Shown one piece after another: positions 7,672 through 14,541 of a stretch of DNA of 35,183 nt. Both the position numbers and the translations under genes were made by a program. Source of the stretch: Limisphaerales bacterium (lineage in GTDB: Bacteria > Verrucomicrobiota > Verrucomicrobiia > Limisphaerales > BOG-1460); NCBI GenBank assembly GCA_003159675.1, contig PLQC01000120.1, positions 13,565-48,747 on the forward strand, written 5' to 3'. The notes beneath the pieces are model-generated. The model ran no database searches. It was not told where the DNA came from and saw only the letters and a list, made by a program, of their open reading frames with translations. The first letter of the stretch is position 1. Every line of letters begins with the position of its first letter.

Positions 7672-10600
7672 ATGAACAAACAACCCACCTATTGCATTCA
7701 TCCCCGACTGTGTTCTTGTGCCGTTTCAGTGCTGGCGATCCTGGTAGGGTTCGGCACCGCGCCTGGCCTGGCCGCTGCCCTACTCCGGGTGGACCAGTTG
7801 AGCTGCGATTCTTTGGAAAATCCTATGGGGATTGATGATGTCCAACCCCGATTAACCTGGATCCTGGATTCGGACATACGCGGCGAGAAGCAAACCGCCT
7901 GTCAAATCCTGATTGCCAGTTCGCCGGAGTTGCTTGGGCAGGATAAAGGCGATCTTTGGGACACCGGCAAGTTGATGTGCGACGAAACCATCGGCACCGT
8001 TTACGCGGGCACCCCGCTGCTGTCACAGGAACACTGCTACTGGAAGGTGCGCGTTTGGGACAAGGACGATCACGCGGTCTGGAGTCGTCCCGCCGAATGG
8101 TCGATGGGCCTGCTCAAACCGGAGGATTGGAAAGCCGGATGGATTGGTTACGACGCGGAACGGTTAAAGAACGCGCTCCAGTCTCCGCTCGCCGGGGCGC
8201 AATGGATTTGGTTTCCCGGAGACGGCAGCAATCCACCCAAAGGCGTTCGTCTCTTTCTGAAAGACTTCACCCTGCCCGCCGACATCAAGGTGAAGCGCGC
8301 GGAATTAACTGCGACCGCCGATGATTCATTCAAGTTTGCCGTCAACGGAGAAATTATTCTGACCGGCAAACCCGGGGCCGATAGCTGGCATCACGCGCCA
8401 ATGATGGACGTGACCCAATGGATCAAGCCGGGAGCCAATCGCCTTCTGGCCGAAGCCGAAAATGCGGCTGCCGGGCCGGCCGGACTGCTGGCCATTCTCG
8501 TGGTCACTACCGAGGAGGCTCAGGTGTTCAAGTTTGTCACCGATGGCACTTGGAAGGCCGCTATAAGTCCGGGTGGACACTGGGAAAGTCAGGCTGCAGA
8601 AACGAATTCATGGTCGGTGGCGAGGATAATCGGCAATTTTGGTGTGGCACCCTGGGGGATTATCCAAACAACCGAAGCGTATCTGCCACCGGCACCCTAT
8701 CTTCGCACCTCATTCAGTGCCGACCGGCCAATCCTGCGAGCCACGCTTTATGCGAGCGCCCTGGGTCTGGTGGAGGTGCATCTCAATGGTCAGCGGGTCA
8801 GCGAGGACTTTTTCACGCCGGGCTGGACCGATTATCACAAGCGTGTGCACTACCGGACTTATGACGTGACCCAATTGATGCGCCGGGGCGAGAATGCCTT
8901 GGGAGCCATTCTGGCAGACGGGTGGTATTGCGGCTACGTCGGTTACAAAGGAGAACGCGACTACTATGGGAAACTGCCGAGGGTTCGCATTCAACTGCAG
9001 GTTGATTATGCGGACGGCTCCAGCACGGTCATTGGCACGGGGTCGGATTGGAAGGCAACTACCGGGCCGGTGTTGGAAGCCGATTTTCTCAAGGGCGAAA
9101 CCTATGATGCCCGAAAGGAACCAAGCGGCTGGGACGAGCCTTCTTTTAACGACGACAACTGGCAACCGGTCGTCGCCGATAACAAGGTGCGGCCTTTAAT
9201 GCAGGCACATCCCGGTCCGCCGGTGCGAGTCATTGCCAAGTTCGAACCGAAGACCATCAATGAACCCAAACCCGGAGTCTATGTCCTCAACCTCGGACAG
9301 AACTTCGCCGGAATTCCGCGATTGAAGATTTCCGGAGAATCCGGGCAAAAAATCACATTGCGCTTCGCCGAGCGGCTGCATCCCGACGGCACGATTTACA
9401 CCAACAACCTGCGCTCGGCGAGATCCACCGACACATACATTTGCAAAGGAACCGGGGTGGAAATCTGGGAACCGCGCTTCACCTTTCATGGTTTTCAATA
9501 TATTGAAGTCTCAGGCCTGAAAAAGCGGCCGTCCAAAAATACGGTCGTTGGTCTGGCCCTCAGCAGCGATACTCCGGTGGTCGGCAGCTTTGCGTCTTCG
9601 GATCCCCTGCTGAACCAGCTTCACAACAACGTTTACTGGACCCAGCGGGCCAACTTCATTGACATTCCCACGGATTGTCCCCAGCGCGACGAGCGGCTGG
9701 GCTGGACAGGGGATGCGCAGGTTTATGTCCGCACCGCGACACTCAACTGCGACGTGGAGGCGTTCTACGCCAAGTGGCTGGTGGATTTGGTTGAAGACGG
9801 CCAGCGCGCCGATGGCGAGTTCCCCATGGTAGCGCCAGTCGAGGTAGCCGGTGACGATGGAGGTCCGGGTTGGGCCGATTCCGGAGTGATTTGTCCGTGG
9901 ACCATCTACGCTGTTTATGGAGATCGCCGGATTCTGGAACGATACTATCCAGCGATGACAAAATTCATCGCTTTCTGCCAGAACCGCAGCAAACCCGACC
10001 TGTTGCCGCCGGATCACTATGCTTGTTTTGGTGACTGGCTGAACATCAATGCTGACACCCCCAAAGACGTTATCTGCACCGCCTACTTTGCCTATTCCAC
10101 CAAACTTACCGCGCGCGCGGCGGAAGTTTTGGGCAAAACGGCTGACGCGACAAAATACAACGAGCTTTTCAACCGTATCAAAACTGCTTTCAACCAGGCG
10201 TATGTCACCGACGATGGCCGCATCGTCGGTGACACGCAGACCGGCTACGTGCTCGCGCTTGCGTTTGATCTGGTGGAAGGTGCGCAGGCCAAGCTTGCCG
10301 CCCGGCATCTGGTGGACAACATTGAGAAACGCGACTGGCACCTTTCCACCGGATTCATCGGCACGAAAGACCTCATGCTGGTGCTGGCCAAGATCGGACG
10401 CAACGACGTCGCTTACCGGCTCATTCACAACAACACCTTTCCGTCATGGGGCTTTTCCATCAAACACGGCGCCACGAGCGTCTGGGAGCGCTGGGACGGT
10501 TGGACGCCGGAAAAGGGATTCCAGGATCCCAACATGAACTCTTTCGCCCACTATTCGTTTGGCGCAGTCTATCAATGGATGGTGGAGAACATTGGTGGCA

Positions 10601-10926
10601 TCCGAAGCGATGGACCCTCCTGCAAGCACATCATCATAGCACCGCAATTGGACAGCAAACTCTCAAGCGCAACGACCGCCTACGACAGCATTTGGGGCCG
10701 CATTGAAACCAACTGGAAGCGGAAAGGCAACAACTTTGCTTTGGAAGTCACCATCCCGGCGAACACCACGGCGACGGTTTATCTGCCATTGAACCGGGCA
10801 GCACATTCTCGAACCATAACGGAGAGCGGCAAGCCGCTTGATCGCGCGCAAGGCGTGAAGCTGCTCCGCATGGAAAGCGACTGCGCCGTGCTGGAGGTGG
10901 AATCGGGCGTGTATAAATTCAATTAA
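7672..10926 (+). CDS. secreted GH78 alpha-L-rhamnosidase
   Basis: 1084 aa, in the usual size range. From the chosen ATG the protein begins with a signal peptide (CAVSVLAILVGFGTAPGLAA); the frame stays open upstream to 7477 but that extension has no signal character. N-terminal beta-sandwich domains (about 30-560) include the PYLRTSFSADRPILRATLYA and GWTDYHKRVHYRTYDVT regions typical of bacterial rhamnosidases. The (alpha/alpha)6 barrel contains DCPQRDERLGWTGDAQ with D668, E674 (general acid), W678 and D681, and SVWERWDGWTP with E939 (general base), matching the catalytic pattern known for GH78. Reaction: release of terminal alpha-L-rhamnose from pectic rhamnogalacturonan, gums or glycosides. 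It sits between two other secreted plant-polysaccharide hydrolases. I see no strong ribosome-binding site; ATG 7651 is an alternative. Confidence 0.93.
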   Translation: MNKQPTYCIHPRLCSCAVSVLAILVGFGTAPGLAAALLRVDQLSCDSLENPMGIDDVQPRLTWILDSDIRGEKQTACQILIASSPELLGQDKGDLWDTGKLMCDETIGTVYAGTPLLSQEHCYWKVRVWDKDDHAVWSRPAEWSMGLLKPEDWKAGWIGYDAERLKNALQSPLAGAQWIWFPGDGSNPPKGVRLFLKDFTLPADIKVKRAELTATADDSFKFAVNGEIILTGKPGADSWHHAPMMDVTQWIKPGANRLLAEAENAAAGPAGLLAILVVTTEEAQVFKFVTDGTWKAAISPGGHWESQAAETNSWSVARIIGNFGVAPWGIIQTTEAYLPPAPYLRTSFSADRPILRATLYASALGLVEVHLNGQRVSEDFFTPGWTDYHKRVHYRTYDVTQLMRRGENALGAILADGWYCGYVGYKGERDYYGKLPRVRIQLQVDYADGSSTVIGTGSDWKATTGPVLEADFLKGETYDARKEPSGWDEPSFNDDNWQPVVADNKVRPLMQAHPGPPVRVIAKFEPKTINEPKPGVYVLNLGQNFAGIPRLKISGESGQKITLRFAERLHPDGTIYTNNLRSARSTDTYICKGTGVEIWEPRFTFHGFQYIEVSGLKKRPSKNTVVGLALSSDTPVVGSFASSDPLLNQLHNNVYWTQRANFIDIPTDCPQRDERLGWTGDAQVYVRTATLNCDVEAFYAKWLVDLVEDGQRADGEFPMVAPVEVAGDDGGPGWADSGVICPWTIYAVYGDRRILERYYPAMTKFIAFCQNRSKPDLLPPDHYACFGDWLNINADTPKDVICTAYFAYSTKLTARAAEVLGKTADATKYNELFNRIKTAFNQAYVTDDGRIVGDTQTGYVLALAFDLVEGAQAKLAARHLVDNIEKRDWHLSTGFIGTKDLMLVLAKIGRNDVAYRLIHNNTFPSWGFSIKHGATSVWERWDGWTPEKGFQDPNMNSFAHYSFGAVYQWMVENIGGIRSDGPSCKHIIIAPQLDSKLSSATTAYDSIWGRIETNWKRKGNNFALEVTIPANTTATVYLPLNRAAHSRTITESGKPLDRAQGVKLLRMESDCAVLEVESGVYKFN

Positions 10927-10996
10927 TGTCCGTTCTCCAGGATATCCAGACCGCACTCTTTGAATCGGCAGTCGAATGACGAAAGACATTATCCGG

Positions 10997-11014
10997 CAAG
11001 CGGAAGGCCGCTTG
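10997..11014. terminator. hairpin between convergent GH78 and GH44 genes
   Basis: A perfect 7-bp inverted repeat (CAAGCGG, loop AAGG, CCGCTTG) lies in the 139-base gap between the convergent rhamnosidase and GH44 genes. There is no T-run on either side, so it is a weak candidate for a bidirectional terminator. Confidence 0.3.
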
Positions 11015-11065
11015 AAGATCCCGGGGTTTGAGTTTTCGGACAGTCCGCCGACAACCGCCGTCAGT

Positions 11066-13465
11066 TTATGGCGCCCATTGGGCGCGGTAGAAGCACTGCG
11101 TGGGCGAGGCCGGAAACGCGTAGCTGTTCGAGCTGGTGGTCAGCGTGTTTGTCTGCAATGGCTGCCAGTTCAGCAAATCCGAGGAGGTCTGCATGATGTA
11201 GCTCAGGCCGGCCACCCCGTTGGTCAACTGGAAGTTGAAGGTGTTGCTGGAGCTCAAACTGCCCGGCGCCACCAGAACCGGAGGCGGAGGCGGCGCGACC
11301 GGTCCCGCCGGCAGAACAAACAGGGTGATGCTCTGCGCGGGAACGATAGTGCTCAGCATGCTCCCCGACACGGTGACATCACTCAGGCGATTGATGGTGT
11401 TGGCGGACGTGAGTTGCCAGACCTGGGCGGTGCCGGCCATCACAAAATTCGCCAGGTTCACGGTCAGCGCCGAACTGGTTTGTAATTGTTTGTTAATCAC
11501 CATCACCGTCAACGCGCCGTCTGAAGAACGCATGGCGGCAAAGGAGGAAACCAGGTCCACGTTCGTCGAGACGCCGTCGGAAACACTCGTGTCGCCGAAG
11601 GTGGATTTGTTGCCGTCGTAGTTGCGATACATCTTCATCGCGTTGTAAGTGGGCGTGCCCGTGCTGGGCGTGGTCCACCGTGTCGCCAGGTCCAGGCTTT
11701 CCCGGCCGAAAATGCCGTCAATGTCGGCCTGGGCAGTGGCGCCATTGATGTTGGCTTCGGCGCCCCAGTTATACTCGGTGACCCCGATTTTCGTCCCGGG
11801 ATAATAGGCGTTCACCCAGCTCTTCATGCGCGGGATGAGCATAATCACCTGGTTGATCCAGCTCTGATCCACGTAGTTGGTATCCCAGAATACCCGTGTG
11901 CACTGGTTGCGCAGCAGCGCAGTGGTGGTATCGACAGCAGCCCCGCCCACGTTGCCCTCCTGCGGATAGCAATGCAGCGTGAAGTAATCCAGCAACCGCT
12001 GGCCACTGTTCGTGTCATGCTGGTGGATTTGATTCAACAGCCAGGGACAATAATCCCAGCCCCCGTTGTTGGCGCGGTCAACCCCGCCGGCATGCTGCTG
12101 GTCGTAACCACTGTTGAAATAGCCGCCCCAACCCCATTCTTCCGGCGCACAGACCAGAGCATTGGGATCGTTGGATTTCACCAGGCTGGCGCAGGTAAGA
12201 ATGTCGTTGCGGATTTCCTGCATGGTGGGACCGATCGGGTGCACGTCCCGGTGGGTTGAGAACCAGATGCTGTGCTCGTTATCCATGAGGTAGTACTTGA
12301 CGCCGCCGTTCAGCGACGAACCCCAGGTATTGGTCAAGTGCTGCAGCCAGCCCACATAGAAACTGGAATTGGTCGGGAAGTTCGCGTCGTTGGGATTGTT
12401 GACGATATTCGTGCCTCCCACGCTGCTGACGCCGTTGCCCGCGTCAGACCAATAGGGATCCACCTCCTGCTGAGGGCCGTATTTGGCGACGGAAAAGCTG
12501 GAAAGACTGGCGCGGTTGGTTCCCAGCTTGCAGCCCCAGCCGATCATCGGGATCGTGATCATCGGATCCGCCCCGCCGCTTTTGCTGGTGCTGATGAAAT
12601 TGTCGGCGTCAGCGCCTGGAGTCCCTGATCCGTCGGAGATGCTCTCGAAGTACCAGTCGGCTCCGCGATTGTGCGCGTCGATCAGCCAGTTATAGCGTGT
12701 CTCGGCGTTGCCGCCGCTCCGGTGTACCGGCACGTTCAGGTCAGAGATCTGGCTCGCGGAACTGGCAAAAGCAATGCCGTAAATCAACGGGCTGATCGGA
12801 TGCCGGTTCAGTTGCGCGTCAACGTTAATCGTCACGCTGTTGGTTCCGGGAGGGGCTGGCGACGTGCCGTTGGTCAGCAGGGTCATGTCATCGACGTAAA
12901 AGGTGCTGAGTGCCGAATTGGTCTGGCTTTGAATCCAGATTCCATCCAAGTTGGGTTGGCTGGCGACACCGAGAGACGAAAGAGCAACCGTGATTTGCTG
13001 CCATCCGCCGGCGGTTGGGGAAAAGTTGTATTGGCTGCCCGTCACCGTGTCCCCCAGGGTTGCCCTCACGGCCAGCGGTTGTGCTCCGCTGGAACCGCCA
13101 TTAACCCAAAAGGTCAAATTGCCGTAGGGAGTCGAGTCAAATGGGGTGTGCTCGAGGTACAGCCCAGCACTCGCGTTGGTAATGGTAATCGAAATGGAAC
13201 GGGACCCGGAATGAACGGGGCTCGTATTGCCGAAATTGATGGTTGAACCCCAGCTCCAGTTGTTCCAACTGTTCTGAAGCGAATCGGTGTAAATCGCCAT
13301 ATTCTGTTGGGCCGCAATCGGAAAGGCTAATCCAGCCCACAGCAGAAAACTCAGAAAACGACGAGAACCTAGCAAGGCAAGAGGCAAGACCTTCAACATC
13401 ACAGTTAACATTGTCGTAGAAATGGTGTCCTTTGTCGAGCCCAATTTGTAGGCGATATGCCGCAT
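11066..13465 (-). CDS. secreted GH44-family endoglucanase/xyloglucanase
   Basis: 799 aa from the first ATG; ATG at 13411 or 13399 may be the real start because the signal peptide (FLSFLLWAGLAFPIAAQ) begins later. Residues about 57-198 form the same sugar-binding-like module as in the hydrolase at 5168-7432 (IYTDSLQNSWNNWSWGS). The catalytic part begins with HPISPLIYGIAFASSASQI and VHRSGGNAETRYNWL, hallmarks of GH44. The acid/base is in YYLMDNEHSIW (E397) and the nucleophile in IGVTEYNWGAE (E564). A C-terminal beta-sandwich, a proline linker (PVAPPPPPVLV) and a C-terminal module of about 60 residues follow. GH44 enzymes cut internal beta-1,4 linkages in cellulose, carboxymethylcellulose and xyloglucan. 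The substrate here is inferred from family membership. A LacI-like operator sequence lies upstream at 13551-13562. Confidence 0.88.
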   Translation of the reverse strand: MRHIAYKLGSTKDTISTTMLTVMLKVLPLALLGSRRFLSFLLWAGLAFPIAAQQNMAIYTDSLQNSWNNWSWGSTINFGNTSPVHSGSRSISITITNASAGLYLEHTPFDSTPYGNLTFWVNGGSSGAQPLAVRATLGDTVTGSQYNFSPTAGGWQQITVALSSLGVASQPNLDGIWIQSQTNSALSTFYVDDMTLLTNGTSPAPPGTNSVTINVDAQLNRHPISPLIYGIAFASSASQISDLNVPVHRSGGNAETRYNWLIDAHNRGADWYFESISDGSGTPGADADNFISTSKSGGADPMITIPMIGWGCKLGTNRASLSSFSVAKYGPQQEVDPYWSDAGNGVSSVGGTNIVNNPNDANFPTNSSFYVGWLQHLTNTWGSSLNGGVKYYLMDNEHSIWFSTHRDVHPIGPTMQEIRNDILTCASLVKSNDPNALVCAPEEWGWGGYFNSGYDQQHAGGVDRANNGGWDYCPWLLNQIHQHDTNSGQRLLDYFTLHCYPQEGNVGGAAVDTTTALLRNQCTRVFWDTNYVDQSWINQVIMLIPRMKSWVNAYYPGTKIGVTEYNWGAEANINGATAQADIDGIFGRESLDLATRWTTPSTGTPTYNAMKMYRNYDGNKSTFGDTSVSDGVSTNVDLVSSFAAMRSSDGALTVMVINKQLQTSSALTVNLANFVMAGTAQVWQLTSANTINRLSDVTVSGSMLSTIVPAQSITLFVLPAGPVAPPPPPVLVAPGSLSSSNTFNFQLTNGVAGLSYIMQTSSDLLNWQPLQTNTLTTSSNSYAFPASPTQCFYRAQWAP

Positions 13466-13550
13466 GCGGATGGCGTACGGTCACAATTTTCATGCTATTT
13501 TTGTGCAAGTACAACATACTCTCTATCATCTATTTACAAAAGTGAGTTTA

Positions 13551-13562
13551 GAAACCGCTTCC
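13551..13562. promoter_or_regulatory. LacI-family operator-like palindrome upstream of GH44 gene
   Basis: GAAACCGCTTCC matches 10 of 12 positions of the idealised GAAACCGGTTTC core seen in many LacI/CcpA-family operators. It lies 85 bases upstream of the GH44 ATG in the gap to the divergent gene remnant. Sugar-responsive LacI regulators commonly control such genes, but no regulator is encoded in the window and a single 12-base match can be chance. Confidence 0.25.
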
Positions 13563-13689
13563 ATTCAAAAATCAAAGAAATTAGATCCATCTGGCCTGCC
13601 GTTTTCACCTGACAATTTCATGTGAATGCTCAAAAATCGAACCGTAGTTACAGTTCAGGCCCAAAAACCATAACGATTCGATTCGACTT

Positions 13690-14144
13690 ATGAAATCCCG
13701 ATATCAGTTGGCAACCATGGCAATCCTGCTCGGAGGCTTCGCGGCCACCGCCCCAGCACAGGTAATAATATTCAACCAGAACTTTGACGGCGGGTATTCA
13801 GGCGCGTTCGGCACCTCCTCATATCAGGGAGGCAGCCCGACCGCTACCGCCAACGCTGTGATAGCGACCGGCGGAAACCCGAACGGCGCCTGGCAGGAGA
13901 CCATGACGACAACAACCTGGAGTGACTATTCGACCAGTTGACTGCAGCCAATACCTGGCAGACGTTCAGCGTAAACTTGGGCACCATCGTCGGGGCCAGC
14001 CCAATCGGCGCGACCTGGCGGTTGGCCTTCCAACTCAATTCCTGGCTGTGGAACGGCCTCCCCAACACCGACACCCTGACGATCGACAATGTTGTGTTGA
14101 CGAATATTCCTGAGGTTGGCCATAGAATGCCTTTCGTTGTCTGA
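13690..14144 (+). pseudogene. remnant of a secreted protein with a broken reading frame
   Basis: The first 83 codons encode a signal peptide (LATMAILLGGFAATAPAQ) and FNQNFDGGYSGAFGTSSYQG, an opening typical of secreted beta-sandwich proteins in Verrucomicrobia, ending at a TGA at 13939-13941. A different frame from 13938 continues with TAANTWQTFSVNLGTI and DTLTIDNVVLTNIPE, which looks like the end of the same kind of domain. The middle of the domain seems missing, so an internal deletion plus frameshift is more likely than a single-base error. The IPE at the end could be the start of a PEP-CTERM sorting signal that was lost, but the sequence then changes to GHRMPFVV and stops. The break lies next to a recombinase remnant. 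TTACAG (13647-13652), 17 bases, then TAACGA is a possible promoter. Confidence 0.6.
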
Positions 14145-14170
14145 ATCCAACTTGACATCCGCCCGTACGG

Positions 14171-14518
14171 TCAAAAAGCGCGTCCGGCTCGAACATTGAG
14201 GTCGGATTCCTCAACAAACCACTTTGGCTTATCCAGATGGTCGCGATAGTCCTCGATCAAAAAAGTGCGCCGGGCAGGGCTATTTTCAACAGCTCGCCCC
14301 GGGCGTCCCTCGGACCGGCTCCGCCCTTTGAAAGCGGATGTCCCCCGGTCCGTAAACGTGCGGTCCGAGAGTTTCAGGCCGCTCTTCGCGCACCAGCTTT
14401 CAGCCGCCTGCAACTGCCGCCGCTCGTTGTCCCCGAAGTTTTGGCGCTCCGTGCTCCAGCGTATATAGCTGTAAACGTTTTTGCCGCCGTCGTCACCTGC
14501 CGTATTTTTCATTTTCAT
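14171..14518 (-). pseudogene. N-terminal fragment of a serine recombinase (resolvase family)
   Basis: 115 codons. [20 protein letters not shown] matches the start of resolvase/invertase catalytic domains, with the catalytic serine in the R-W-S-T-E-R-Q stretch; [20 protein letters not shown] and a DRGTSAFKG motif follow. Similarity continues to FLIEDYRDHLDKP, where the expected conserved arginine-containing D-R-L-S-R motif is degraded and the frame ends. The rest of the catalytic domain and the DNA-binding part (several hundred residues in large serine recombinases) are missing. It is therefore a dead remnant of a mobile element. Its start lies only 23 bases from the leuS start, in the opposite direction, so whatever inserted here reached the leuS promoter region. 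Confidence 0.75.
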
Positions 14519-14541
14519 ATTGCAATAGAACGAAATTTTGT

